64,000 bases of DNA from Limnanthes douglasii subsp. nivea (Eukaryota; Streptophyta; Magnoliopsida; Brassicales; Limnanthaceae): assembly GCA_036936605.1 (NCBI GenBank), contig JAUPFV010000001.1, positions 322,426,250 through 322,490,249 on the forward strand. Direction: 5' to 3'. Position 1 is the stretch's first letter. Every line of letters starts with the position of its first letter. Shown here piece by piece: positions 46,883-59,092 of the stretch. The notes under the pieces are model-generated. The model saw only the letters and a program-made list of their open reading frames with translations. It made no database searches and was not told where the DNA came from. The translations under genes and the position numbers were made by a program.

Positions 46883-48440
46883 GAACAACACTGAAAAACT
46901 AATAACCAACAATAATGATAGATGCAAGACAAGTATTTATACATGACAATAGATGCGAGACAAGTGTTTATAAATAGTGCAAAACTAATAACCAACAACA
47001 TTGAAAAAACATGTAATATGATTTTTAGTGTATTTTACGATATGTATTACTAATTAGAAATAAAAAAAATTAAAAAAGATATAATTTTACATACTTTCAA
47101 ACCCAGGTTCTATCAAAATAATGTCCGCATTTTGATTCTTACTATTTCATTAAAGATGTTGATGAAACCTGATTTTGCTACTTTATGGACAATAAGAACC
47201 ATTGTTTTATTTTTATTTTAAAATTGGAATCGATGAACTAAAAAGAAAAAATGGTTCAATACTCGACGACATAATGAAACGTTACTTTTCGTTGTTAGTA
47301 AACTAGATACCTTCATTATTATATCAAGGGTATTTTGGATAGGGAATAACTTTTAATTTTTGGATATTAGATCCCAATAGATTTTTATTTTGTACTGGCT
47401 ATAAAAAATCAGTTTTATTTTATTTATATATATATTACATTTTATTATATTTTTGGATTGGGACACCGTTTGAATTTTTATTATTTAAAATCTGATATTT
47501 TTTGAACCACTACATGTTATAATTTTAATATATGTATCCAATCCGTTATATGTTCCTACAAGATAAAATATGTATGGGTTAGGGCGATTCGAAACGACAG
47601 GATTTGGACTAATTTTACCATTTTTATCTATACTAGTTTTGCATTTAATTTTTTTATATTGCTATATATAATTTTTTTTTAAATAAAAACAAATATTAAT
47701 AAAGAAAATCCTAAATGTTTTTTTAATATTTTGCAAAAAAAATTGATTTTTTATTTTTATTTTATAAAACTAAGAAAAAACATTTTTCATCCATCTTTAT
47801 TTGTTTTTCTCAAATTAAAAAATATTTTTAGATTAATCCCTAAAATAAGTTAATAAACAAAGAAAGTTTAATAACATTTTTACATGATTTTATTTTAAAT
47901 ATATCATAGTTAATTTATTTGTTAATGTTAAAACTAATTACTTTTTGGATATAACAAATGCTTATTTTTTATGGACAAATTTTTTCGATTGTTTAGTTTT
48001 AAGTTTTTAATTTTTAATATATAAATTATAGTTATAAAATATAAAATATAATATTTGTTTAATATATAATTTTTGATTTGATCCGTAGTTGTTCCTCATT
48101 TCGGATTCGGATTAGTATAGTGATTTTAGATTTCAGATTCAAATTCGGATATAAGAAGATCCGTGTCCGAAATATCCGGATATTATTCATGATTCTCGTG
48201 TGGAAGCAATTTTAAGGTTTCTGATATCATTTATAATGTTCACTCAAATAGAACGATTCATTTAAGGTCTACTAAATCTAGTAACTATCGAAACTTCAAA
48301 GAGATTAACTAGCTCCTCTTTTTCCTACCTCCCGCAATATTATCTAAACAACACCCACTACTAAAATGCTAAGAGTGAAATTATCGAGTTCATTATCAAG
48401 GATATCGACAATGTAATTTGTTCATTTATCCTATGCGCCG
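46883..48440. other. AT-rich intergenic DNA, no gene recognised
   Basis: 46915-46990 carries two or three copies of the GATAGATGCGAGACAAG motif, the continuation of the array interrupted by element 3. 47000-48200 is very AT-rich with no coding signal; a stretch near 48140-48190 repeats CGGAT/TCCGA words (TCCGTGTCCGAAATATCCGG). Confidence 0.55.
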
Positions 48441-48930
48441 GGTGGACGGGGCTAGTATGACATAAATTTGATATTCCTCGTCATCTCTTCGTTATTTGGC
48501 TAGTTATCCATGACAAACTTTCAATCCGGGATAACTTTCTGAGTTGGGGTCTAAACATCCTCACGAATTGTGTATTATGCAATTCTGTCTGAGAAACTAT
48601 TAATCATATTCTCTATGAATGTAGTTACACTCAGAGCATATGGAGTTTTGCAAGTTCCAAGTTTGATATTTCTTTAATTCAGAATAACAATTGGGTATTT
48701 TGGATTCATAAAGCGTCTAGCTGACCTTAATTTAGATTTTATACCTTTGGCGTGCCTGCTTTGGAGATGTTGTCCACCAAGTCTGGTGTCAGAGGAATAC
48801 TATAACTACGAGATCCTCACCGACCCTCGCCTCGGCGATATCTTACCACATGCTTTCCGACTTCCAATTCAGATTCTATGACACTAAGATCGTTTGGCCT
48901 AGCCAACCCCTTTAAACTTCTTTTATATAT
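48441..48930 (+). pseudogene. 3' terminal fragment of a second LINE (zinc-binding RT tail)
   Basis: Broken plus-strand frames read IPRHLFVIWLVIHDKLSIRD and then NFLSWGLNILTNCVLCNSV and ETINHILYECSYTQSIWSF. This is the CX2C...HX4C zinc-binding domain at the end of plant LINE ORF2. Downstream, near 48765-48900, another frame gives VVHQVW.QRNTI and DTKIVWPSQPL, as in the last residues of LINE ORF2 lacking an RNase H. Opposite orientation to the first LINE and a different subtype. Upstream RT is absent, as is usual for 5'-truncated LINEs. Confidence 0.7.
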
Positions 48931-50209
48931 ATATATATGTTTTGTGTTTGTTTGTAGCAGTCACTTCTTCCTTTTTTTTGTTGGATTGATGTTTCTGTTT
49001 TCTTATGTTGATGTTGTTTTGTCTTTTTGTTCATATCGGTCTCACCATATTCACTTTGTTCTGTTGAACGTATTTGACTAAATTTTACCCGTCGTTTCGA
49101 TTCTGATGTTTCTGCTTTGCTTGTTATACTTGTTTTAATTAAATTGATCAACTACTTCGACTTCATTATTTTACGGTTTTTAACGTGACTTATGAGGATA
49201 TGTCTCAAATAATTATAATTACTTTTATTTTAATTTAATATATTGATAGAAGCATAAATGGATTAAAAAGATAAAAATAAAATAACCTTTTCAAATTCAG
49301 GAACTGTCAGACCATACACGTTTATAACTACGTATTACCTTAAAAAAATGGTTTAGTTATATTTACATGAATAGATAGCCAACTCTACTTATACAATTAT
49401 AATTGACATCATTTGACTTTTATAATTTGACTTTGAAATATGACTCGAATTCACCTGCTCTATATTATCCTGCTTTCTAAAATATTCAATATCGGAGAAT
49501 AATATAAACAAATTTGAGTACACAGATTGTTAAACATAACAGCATAACATTTACGTTTTAGTTAACAAATTATTACTATATAAATCAGCTTTTTTTGTTT
49601 CTAAATGACCTTTCAAGTTATAAAAATAAAATTTAAAAGTAATTATGGTAAATAAAATAAATGGCATTCGACCATAAAATTGTATCCAAAGTTTCTATTA
49701 ATATTTGTCAACTCTTAAAGTGGTTTAGATATATAAATTAGCTGGATAAATAAACTAAAACCATGCAAATAATAATTCCATAATTGTATTTTTAGAATTT
49801 TCAAAAGAGTAGGTGAATCTACTCTCACTTTCGTCGTGGCTCTATAAATCTTACGAGCTTGTCTTTACTATGTAGCTGGTTTCTATGAACTTTAACTTTA
49901 AGTGACATACATCACACAAAAGTGACATACGTCACAAAAAAAGTTAAAAATGTCTTCTATTTTATTATTTTCTAATTGAACGAATCCATAACCGAACTAA
50001 AAGTATAGTTTAGAAAGATTAAAAAAAATAAAAAAAAAACAAAAAAAATTAAATTTTTAATCTAGAAAATAGAAATATGAGTAAATATAAATCATAATTT
50101 TCTATAGACCGTGGATAACATAAAAAAAATAGAATTCACTCAAAATAGTAAAATTCTAAAAATATACCGATTTATTTGAGATGTGTTCGTTTTTTTTTAT
50201 CATATAAAA
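48931..50209. other. AT-rich DNA, nothing recognised
   Basis: No open frame with similarity to a known family. One short direct repeat, AGTGACATACRTCACA (near 49901-49935). Homopolymer A runs near 50030-50050. Confidence 0.5.
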
Positions 50210-50694
50210 TCATTCAAGGATCTTATCAAAGTTTACTGACTCTTTTTTTATATACAAAAATTCATCTTCCATTTGACTATAAAAACTTGTTTTCACTATT
50301 TTCATAGTTGAAAAATATCTTTCGGATGATGCAGTGGATGCAGAAAGTGTCAAGACAAGACGTAAAAGTCTATCAATTAGTGAATATACTTCGACGCTCC
50401 CTATTGTCACCATTCCTTGACATAAATTACCATAAGTAGAAATATTCATACTTCAAACAAATTTTTCTTCTTCCAAAAAATCATTAGGAAAGAATTTTTC
50501 AGAATGCACAAAAATATTTTATATACTGAATGATCTGTAATCATCTGTAGGATTCAATGTTGTACTCAAAATGAGAAGCTATGTTGCTTGTTCACTAAGC
50601 CTATTGTTTAACTCTTGCGGTTGTTGATCTATGGTAGCGATAAATATTTCTACTCTGTAATAAATGTCTTTGTCATGTCTAATCAAGATAGTAC

Positions 50695-50836
50695 TATTAG
50701 AGATATAAGGCATAAGCTCATTAGCCCATATAGTTTGTCTATAGATATGAGCTTCATACTCTATGTAATTGATATACTTTCTAAATAATATAAAACCCCA
50801 GCCGTTTTCATTTTTCTTTGTTTATCTTTTTCTACA
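50695..50836 (+). repeat. Left 142-bp LTR of the TRIM-like element
   Basis: Begins TATTAGAGATATAAGGC (the right copy has TGTTAG, so TG mutated to TA here) and ends TTTTTCTACA. Confidence 0.88.
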
Positions 50837-51738
50837 TGGTACCATAGTGTAGGTTTAGATCTTGAAGTTTTCGTGTCTTGCGCTGTGTCGGTGGACAGTT
50901 GTTCTAGCTGTCCGTCGGAAGAAAAAGAAAATAGTGAAAATTGTTACTAGAACAATGCATATTTTTATTTATAAAATCGTATATTTAATTTTTTATTTTG
51001 AATGATTGAAAAGATATTTGAATTTATATTTGGTATTTGGATTTAGTATTGAATTAAGTTTTGGATTTGGATTTGGTATTTGAATTCAACATTCAGATTT
51101 TGTTTGGGTATTTGGCGTTGAGATTTCATTTGGATTTTGTTTGGTGTTAGATTTTGTTTGGCATTTGGACTTTGTCTGACGTTTTCTTAGATTGACGTTT
51201 GTCGTTTTGATTTCATTTTGGTGTGTAGATTTTATTTGATATTTGGAATATGTCTGAAGTTTGCTTAGATTGACGTATGTCGTTTTGATTCCTTTTTATT
51301 TGTTTGGTGTTTAGATTTCGTTCTTCGTTTAGATTCGAATTTGGTATACATTTAGTTTGGATTCGTTTGGACTCTTTTGGAGTTTAGATTTTGGCTTTGT
51401 TTGGCTTTGTTTGTCTTTGTTTGTCTTTGTTAGATTCGTTTGGAGTTTGGATTTTGGATTTTGAAGAATGGAGTTTAGAGTTTGGATATTTTAGTTTGGA
51501 TATTGGAGTTTGGAGATTATAGATTGGAGTTTGGAGATTAGAGATTGGAGTTTGAAGATTGGAGATTGGAGTTCGATTGTGGGTTTTGACGTTTCGATTT
51601 TGATTTTAGCGTTTGTTTTTATTTTGGCTTTCAGTTATGGTTTTGAAGTTTGTTTTATCGTTTTTGGTGCAATTTTGGTTCTTATTATGTGTAACAAACT
51701 CACAATGCAAGAATAAGCATTGCGAGTTTGAGAGATGG

Positions 51739-51880
51739 TGTTAGAGATATAAGGCATATGCCCATTAGCCTATATAGTTTGTCTATATATATGAGCTTCA
51801 TACTCTATCTTATTGATATACTTTCTAAATAATACGAAACCTTAGCCGTTTTCATTTTTCTTTGTTTATGTTTTTCTACA
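51739..51880 (+). repeat. Right 142-bp LTR of the TRIM-like element
   Basis: Begins TGTTAGAGATATAAGGC and ends TTTTTCTACA, then the AGTAC duplication. Confidence 0.88.
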
Positions 51881-53735
51881 AGTACATCTCTCACAAAATA
51901 ATCTCACATTTTTTTAAAAACTTTTCTAACCATCACTTCTTAATTTTTGAATTAGCAACTTTGTAGTAGAAACCAAGTGCATAACATTTATAATATCATG
52001 ATTTTTTTGTTGATATACTCGACAAAGTAAATCAGTAATAGCCATAATATCTTTTACCACATGTAAAATAAACAAAAATTCATACGATATTAACATTTTT
52101 ATGTCATTCAAAGTATCACCTCCTTAAGCAAAGGTTGTCACTTGAGCAACTATTTCAGTTAAAACAGAAGGAGAAACACCATATATTCTTATCAAACTAC
52201 ACATTACTGTGAAATGCGAGCTCCATCTAGTATCTTCGCGACACTATAGTGTTTTAATTTGATTTAGACCTTTACCATTATGAAGTTCCTCAATATTATT
52301 TAAGTTCTCAATTCATCAATTTGATTAGCCTACAAATCATCACGAAGTTTAGTAGAACTTGTCACATAATTGATAATAGAAACCATATATTGAAAGAAAG
52401 TGTGAATCTAAGGCACTTCTCCTCTTGCACCAACAAGTGCTAAGTGTAATTAATGTGCCAAACAGTGAATGTAATAACCATAACGACAATCTTTAAGATA
52501 TAATACATGTAGCCCATTCCATTCACCCCTCATATTACCAGCACCGTCGTATCATTGGTCTCTGATGTGTGAAAGCTAAGATTATGATGAGACAAAATAC
52601 CACAAACTTAATTTTTTTAAGTTTAAGAAGTCGTATATTTAACATGGACTAAATCCAAGAATTATTGTTTCATGAAATCTATTCTATCAACAAATCTAAC
52701 TACAATTTACATTTGCTCACTCTTTGAAATATTTTTTATATTTATCTACGATTAAATAATATTTTATATTACCAATTTTCTCACGAATCATATTTTGCAC
52801 CTTTTTGGAAAAAACATGTAGATGTTCTTTTTGGATTTTTGATGAAGTGTATTTGGTATTTTTTTAGCTTTATCAAAAGCAATTTCTTCTACTTCACTAT
52901 TGTATGATGCCAACAGGTTTAACATGTCCAAAAAATTCTTCTTGTTCTTGGAGCTGCAATATTCATCATGTCCTCTAAAAGCAGAAATTTAAGATGTTAA
53001 CCATTTTATTGCATTTATTAATGTTTTAAAACAAAACCGATTTCGTTTAATTTTTTTTCTTTTGTTTTTCAACTATCTTCTCCAAGTGACATGAATAATT
53101 TTTCAGATAATAAAAACAATTAGTCGCAAAACAATGAGTTGAACTAGAATTCTTTACTTTCCCATCATGACTTAAAAAAGCACAGTATTTTCCATTATTT
53201 ACTTTCCTCTAATTGTTAGAACCATTAAAAATAAATGTACCTAAACCACACCAACCTAATGGTTTTTTTATAAAAAGAAAATAATAAAAAAATATGCTGC
53301 ATTTCATGAGGGGAATACTTTAACTAAGAAATGTTTTGAAACTAAGATGTTTGAAATCATTGAGGATGTTGTTCATGGCATGACTAAAGATAAACTTGCA
53401 TTGGTTGATAATGACCAATATTAATATATGCCCTCATAACTAACTATTTTTTTATTTAGACTCAATTTGTCTACGTAAACCATGATCTCGTATCAAACAA
53501 TTGAAATTAATACATTTACCAATAGTTTCAGATCAATATCTTCATCAATGGTCTCAGAATTTTGAGGAGGTTTTCCATTCCCAATATTGGTTTCTTCGAA
53601 AATAAAATTTTCATCTTCGTTGATTTTAATTGATGTTGTAGCTTGTGTTTGTATATCATCTTCATATACATTTTGCTTTTTTTGAGGTTTTAAAAAATGA
53701 AGTAATTTTTCTCTTTTAGTGTTATTTATGCTTCA

Positions 53736-55626
53736 CATAAAAAAAGAAAGAAAACCAGAGTCATGGATTGTAAATTTGGACGTTTTGATAATAGGAAGTG
53801 TAAATATTAGACCCGTAAATATGATTAATATTATAAGATTTAATTAAATACGTTTTTTTATATCTTAATATAACAAAACCACCTTTAGTTCTAAATAATA
53901 TTTAGAGGGACAAAACAATATATTGAAAAACAGATCATATATATTTTTAAAAAACTCAATTTTTTATACATAAAATGTTTAGTACTATGGTGTAGTTGGC
54001 GAGGCCCGAGACTCATCCTAGTGTCCCCTAATTATGCCAGGAAATCAAATAACAAAAAAAAAATTAGTTTCTCTCTCATGAAACAAGTTCTTTTAACATA
54101 TAATAAAACTATAATTAATTGTTAATATTTAAATAAATATATTCGTGTAGACAAAAAATGATGAAACAACCCCTATACCTTTTCTAATCTAAACATTACT
54201 CATTTTTTTAATTTAAATTTAAAAATTTATATTTTTATTATAGTAATCCAAAAAGTTAATATGTAACATCAATATTTTTTTCAAGATGAACCTACAAGAT
54301 TCATGAGCAATATGTTTTTAATAAAAATTAGTTATTATTCATGATTTTGCTAATTATTTTTGAAAATTATTTTATACTTTTATTGCACAAATTCAAATGA
54401 ATTGTTAAATTTACGTCGAAAATATTAGTGCACGATATGATCCATACTTGATTAAATTTGACTGACGATCTTTTGGAAAACCAAAATCCACTATCTAAAG
54501 TTTTAGTTTATGAAATTGAGAGACATGTTGATAGTTCCGAGTTGTCCTAATAGTTTTTTGTTTTTGCAAGTCAAAATAAATATAGTTTTTATAAGTCAAA
54601 TTACATCCATTTTTCAAGTGAAATCAAACATAGTTTTGTAAATGAAATAAACCTAGTTTCTCCAAGTGAAATTAAGCTTAGTTTTCTCAAATACACAATA
54701 TTTTTATATTTTAAGACGAGTAAAACAAGATTCACGAGTGATATGTTTTAAAAACAAATTCAGTTATTATATTGTACATGATTTTGGTAGTTGTATTCAA
54801 ATATTATTTTATAATTTTGTTTCACAAGTGTACAACTCGGTCCGATTGGAGGCTCATTAAGAACGGACCTATAGTTTTGAGTTTCCAAACAGTTTATTTG
54901 TTTTCAAAATTGAAGATAAGTTTAGTTTCGTAATTCAAATTAAGCTTAGTTTTGGCAAGTCAAATTAAGCATAATTATTGCAAGTAAAATTAAGTCTAGT
55001 GTTTGTTAGTGAAGTTAGGAAGATTTTTTTATAAATCAATTAACCCTAGTTTATATAAGTAAGATTAACCTTAGTTTTCACAAGTGAAACTGAGCCTACT
55101 TTTTACAAGTACATGACACACATTAGCCAATGATTTTCTTGTGTTGATTGAGACATATATTATTTTTAGTGAATAAGCACTATCTTTTGCAAGGACAAGT
55201 CTGGGAGTTAGTATTATGTTTGTTGTTCTTTTGGTATTGAATTGTGTTTTTGCACTATTTTGCAAGTACTTGACATACACTAGTCTCCAACTTGATTTCG
55301 TGTTTATTTTGTAGTTCGAATCCTCAAATTGTATTTTATAAGTGAAAAATAATGTTTTTTGCTAGTTTAAAATATACCATTTTTCGCAACTAATGTTTTT
55401 ACAAAATAATATATATATATATTGTTTTTCAAGTATAAAATGTTTGTTTTTCGTAAGTATTATTTTAGCAACTAAATAAGCCTAGGTTTTGCCACTAGAT
55501 CTGTAATTATATGAAGAATAAGTTGAATAGTCATGAGACTTTAATGAATGGTGATACTTGTGTCAATCAAGTTCTATCAGTAATGCTTGTATGATTCATA
55601 ATGTATCGTGTTGTCACAATACCGTG
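53736..55626. other. AT-rich DNA with a 25-bp minisatellite, no gene recognised
   Basis: No known protein is encoded. Two blocks of a degenerate 23-25 bp repeat are present (about 54556-54690 and 54918-55120). Small open frames here follow the repeat. Confidence 0.5.
54556..55120 (+). repeat. Degenerate 25-bp minisatellite in two blocks
   Basis: Units like CAAGTGAAATTAAGCTTAG with a T-rich lead recur every 23-27 bp, about 5 units at 54556-54690 and 7 at 54918-55120. The gap between the blocks holds unrelated AT-rich DNA. Confidence 0.75.
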
Positions 55627-55631
55627 ATAAC

Positions 55632-56038
55632 TGGTGAGGTTTATTTTCGTCTGAGGGTAAGTTTGTAATTTTTGTTTAGAACTGTGTGGAAGTTTGAAAG
55701 TATTTAATGTTTGAGTAGAGAGTGGAGGGAGAATTAAGCAGCCTGGTTGTATTTAATTTTCATTACCCTCATTTAATGTTGGTGCTTGGGTATTTATACC
55801 CTTACATCTGGGCCTTATGGGCTTTCGGGTCATGTTTAATGGACCCGGGTCATGTTCAAGGACCCATGAGCTCTTAGTAGGAGAGAAGATAGCTTAGTCA
55901 ATAAGTGATTAGGTTTTAAGTACTTTCGTTCTTGTTCGAACAGTCTAATGGATGAGGTGTTCGAACTGACCTGTCCGGTTAGGTAGTCTTTGCACGAACT
56001 GACCCTGTCCGAAGTGGTTACAGGATCCGGACTCAACA
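55632..56038 (-). repeat. 3' LTR of element 4 (407 bp)
   Basis: On the minus strand it starts TGTTGAGTCCGG and ends in CA at 55632. It aligns with the element 1 LTR (GGGCCC..., ATGACCCGAAAGCCCATAAG on the minus strand) but lacks the 21-bp repeats of the element 1 LTR. Confidence 0.85.
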
Positions 56039-56042
56039 GTAG

Positions 56043-56052
56043 CCCTTTTTTT
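56043..56052 (-). other. Polypurine tract of element 4
   Basis: AAAAAAAGGG on the minus strand, then CTAC, then the LTR. Confidence 0.7.
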
Positions 56053-56377
56053 AGGGTGTTTGTTTAAAAACCTTTGTCAAAACCTGAAAAACAGTCCGTT
56101 GCTAGTGACAGTTTCATCCGGACAGGTATTTCGAATTGTGTTATGGTTTTAACCGGACTGAAAAAAGCTCTTTGAATCTAAACGGTTTTTGCCAAAGTTC
56201 ATGGGACACGTGTCTCTCCCGGGTTCGTTACTTCAGCCATTTTTCACCTCGAATTTCGCACCCACCTTCTCTGAAAAGCAACCTCTTCATTAATGAAGGT
56301 GACATCAGCGCCGTCCCTTAATCATTGCAAATCTTTTCGAATTCTCCTAGGAATCAAAACTTCTTTTTGGGGTTTAC

Positions 56378-56383
56378 TATAAA
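56378..56383 (+). promoter_or_regulatory. TATA box of the antisense gene, element 4
   Basis: TATAAA in TTTACTATAAATTAAAAC, 105 bp before ATG 56483, followed by a CT-rich leader. It aligns with the TATA box of element 1. Confidence 0.65.
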
Positions 56384-56482
56384 TTAAAACATGTTTCCAC
56401 TGTTTTACTATCACTTTCATTCTCACTTTGCTAATTTTCAGAGCTTTCTCTCTCAAACACAAGTTCCTCACTTTGGTTGTTT

Positions 56483-59092
56483 ATGTTCACGGCTAAGAAC
56501 TAGAGAAAGCACAAAAAATTGAAAGGGAAATGCGCATCGCAGCAGGCCTACCTACTTCCCCCATCGACAAACCAGCAAACTCAACTACAGAGCCTGATCA
56601 GGGTTCCTCCTCTTCAAAAAGCGTCAAACCAAAGAGGTTGTTTCAAACCAGTCTCTCTCCTATTGTCTCAGGTTCATCGGTTCAAGAGTCAGAACCCACT
56701 GTTGAACCAGGTTTAACAGTTACTAGTTTAAAAAATCCTTCCCCATTCATAGCATGGGGTCAGATGCAGATACTTCTCCCAACAAACTGGTCGATCGAAG
56801 AAAAGGCCGGCTGGTCAAAGGGCAGGCTTCCAAAGGAACCCCTTCGAAATCAGGTGCCAAGGATAGCAGTACAGGGTCAGAAGAACCCATAAATGCACCC
56901 AAGGACAGATTGTCCGGACCGGAGGCCACTGGCTCAAGCCCCCGAAGAGAAACTACCATATCAGAGCCCCGGCCGGAGGCCAGAGTTCAGGAGAGTATCG
57001 AAGCTCATCAGTCCGGAGGTTAGACTGAACCAACTCCAAACTCCCCCCTCACAAAGACAACTGAAAACCCTTCCTCAATCATGGATGAAGTAATGGAGGA
57101 CTCTATTGAAGAGGCTCCATTCGAGTCCGAACCCTCTGGACAAACCAGTGATGCTGCTGCTGCCAAAAATGATAAGGGCAAAGAGAAGTTGTGCCTTAGG
57201 CACCCAGATCTGCCAGAGATCCTCGAAGGAAAAGTTGGACCTTGTTTCCATAAGGTCAGTGTTAAATATCTTCTTGCTTTACAAAAGATCAACTATGCTT
57301 TCATCCATACAGCCGAGTTGGGCCGGATGCGTACGAAGTGGGGGATTCCGGAGAACGTAAAGATAAGAATCCACATTGACCCCGAAACCCCAATGAACTG
57401 CAAACATCAGTGAAATAGTCATCTTCACTGAGCTTTTTAACTGGGGCTTAAGGTTCCCCTTGAATCCGGAAATAATTAGTTATTTCCACCTTATTAAGCT
57501 ATGTCCTAATCAACTGAGCCCCAACGCCTGGTACACACTTATGGCTTGCATCATGGCCTCCAGGCTCTTCGGGATTCCTCTACCAATGGAGGAATTTGCA
57601 GCTGTGGCCAGTCTCTACAGGAACCACCACATTCCCTTTTATCACTTCAACATGGGTGATAATTATAAAAGCAGTGGATGATCTGCTTGAGTCGGAGAGA
57701 AATTGGAGGACTCAATTCCTGTTCGTAAGCGGCGCTTGGGAGAATGGGAAGAAAATCAAAGCTGGAGTCAACCCAAGTCTCCTCACCAGCAGATGGAGGA
57801 GTGATCGTAAGTATCCTTACCTTACATTTTTATTTTTACTTTTATCGAACTTGCCTAAACTGACTGGTCTTGTCTTTTGTCTTAACAGAGCTGCCCAAAG
57901 ACTTCAATGACTATCTAAAGTCCGGGCAGACCACTTGTACCAAGATCAACACTTGGGCTGTTGAAAAGTGGGGGAACCGATTCCATGATGCTTTTACAGG
58001 AGGCAATTTTTCACGGTCTCACCTCTGGAACACCACTGGCCGGAGGGACTTGACATGGGAAGAACTCATCACTCCACCCCCTCCGGATGTTGTCTTCAAG
58101 AGAACACATGCACCAGGCTGGTCATTATACTTTCTAGGTCGGTCCAAGGCCCCGAGTAAAATGAAAGGCAAGAAGGGGAAGGGAAAGAAGGTTGCAGGTG
58201 AGGCTAACCCTGCCGAGGTGGAGGAGGCTGCTCCAGTAAACCCAGAGGGGCCAGCCCCAAGTCAGATTGATGCTGCTCCGTTAGAAGTGGTAGAGCATGA
58301 AAGTGCTAGGGAAGAGGTTCAATCCCCAAAACCCCCAAGGTTTCCTAAGAGAGACCGAAAACGGGGAGCAGAGAGCAATGACAGGGAGGCTAAGAAGAAA
58401 AAGACCTCAAGGGGTGATGAAATTTCTCTCCGGCCTCCGGAGCCTCTCGCCCCTGTAGACCCTACTGATCCGACAAGAGCAGATGAGATCCCTCCGGAGT
58501 CTCTCCCCCCTGTAGACCTCTGAAGGGAGAAAACGAGGAGCTAAAGAAGAGCCAAGAGGGGTGGATCACAAAGGTTGCCACTGCAGAAGACACTATCAAA
58601 GAGCTCCGGGAGAAGCTGTCCGGACTGGAGAAAGATCTCACCTCTTCGAAAGAGGAGGCAAAGGCCAAAGATCAAGTCATCCACAACTTGACAAATGACA
58701 AAATTTCGCTCGAGAACACAGTGTCCAAGGCTATAGAGGAGAAAGCAGATCTGCTAAGGGAGCAAGAGGCCAAAATTCAGGCCAAGATCGATGCTTATAC
58801 CAATAATGTAATAGACAACCAAGAAGAAATGTATACCAAGGTGAAGTCAGACATGGTCTTGATTTTTCATGAGAAGTTTCCGAAGAGGAATCTGGGAGAC
58901 TTATGGACTTTTGTAGAGTATCCAGACCTTCCCTTCCATACAATGGCCGAAGGTGACAGGTTTGATTTCTCCAGTGCATCCTCATCTGACGACAAAGAGA
59001 ACACCGGGGAGAGCCCAAACGAGGAGGAGGACGATTCCAAGAAGAAAAAGAAGACAGGTGAGGCTGAGCCATCTTCAAAGGCTCAGTCTTAA
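56483..59092 (+). pseudogene. Antisense accessory gene of element 4, two exons, several frameshifts
   Basis: ATG at 56483 aligns with that of element 1, but a small deletion after MFTAKN brings a stop and a frameshift. Reading resumes at RIAAGLPTSPIDKPA (56530). Further breaks: an extra base near 56757, TAG near 57021, an extra base near 57410 and another near 57660. The core is well preserved (LRHPDLPEILEGKVGPCFHK; FNWGLRF; LSPNAWYTLMACIMASRLFG; PFYHFNMG). Intron 57807-57888 (GTAAGT...AACAG) joins to ELPKDFNDYLKSGQTT. Exon 2 keeps open codons where element 1 has two stops. A deletion at about 58515-58525 removes some 130 codons up to the coiled coil and shifts the frame. Coiled coil and acidic tail (58688-59092, ending SSKAQS) remain. 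Function unknown. Confidence 0.8.
57807..57888 (+). other. Intron of the antisense gene of element 4
   Basis: 82 bp, with GTAAGT donor after WRSD codons, a T-rich tract and an AACAG acceptor. Homologous to 8087-8000 in element 1. Confidence 0.87.

Larger units (their letters stand above)
50695..51880 (+). mobile_element. Small noncoding LTR element (TRIM-like) inserted in the hAT fossil
   Basis: Two 142-bp direct repeats (50695-50836, 51739-51880; 12 mismatches counted) are bounded by perfect AGTAC duplications (50690-50694, 51881-51885). Directly after the left repeat is TGGTACCATAGTGTAGG, close to the TGGTATCAGAGC initiator-Met tRNA primer site of plant Copia elements. Purine-rich GAGTTTGAGAGATGG precedes the right repeat. 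The 902-bp interior is G/T-rich, low in complexity (GGATTTGG, TTTGTTTG words) and has no convincing ORF; the 51510-51716 frame is low-complexity. By structure it is a TRIM/SMART-like non-autonomous retrotransposon that would need enzymes from elsewhere. Confidence 0.88.
50210..53735 (-). pseudogene. hAT-family transposase fossil (TTF-type zinc finger / hAT dimerisation type)
   Basis: Read leftwards, in several frames. REKLLHFLKPQKKQN lies near 53720. A TTF-like region follows (CAFLSHDGKVKNSSSTHCF near 53190-53130), then KSEQMxIVVRFVDRIDFMKQ near 52720-52660. HIRDQxYDGAGNMRGEWNGL lies near 52570-52510 and the YYIHCLAH block near 52470. FLFILHVVKDIMAITDLLCRV and the VSTTKLLIQKLRSDG frame are at 52111-51926. 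The C-terminal hAT dimerisation block is RLLRLVLTLSASTASSERYF then STMKIVKTSFYSQMEDEFL (50449-50210). This order is that of TTF-type hAT genes in plants. It is interrupted by a 1186-bp LTR element (50695-51880) and many stops. No terminal inverted repeats could be fixed. Confidence 0.8.

Noticed and set aside
37044..46887. A clean 5-bp target duplication for element 3
   Set aside because: The flanks are GAAAT and GAACA, only 3 of 5 matching; this could be chance.
53290..53425. A plus-strand open stretch (KYAAFHEGNTLTKK...) within the hAT region
   Set aside because: It is short and without a start context or recognisable family. It may be a small insertion, but I cannot support a feature.
53985..54035. 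A tRNA gene or fragment (GGTGTAGTTGGCGAGGCCCGAG)
   Set aside because: It is reminiscent of A-box-like sequence, but no cloverleaf, anticodon arm or T-arm could be folded from the flanking bases.
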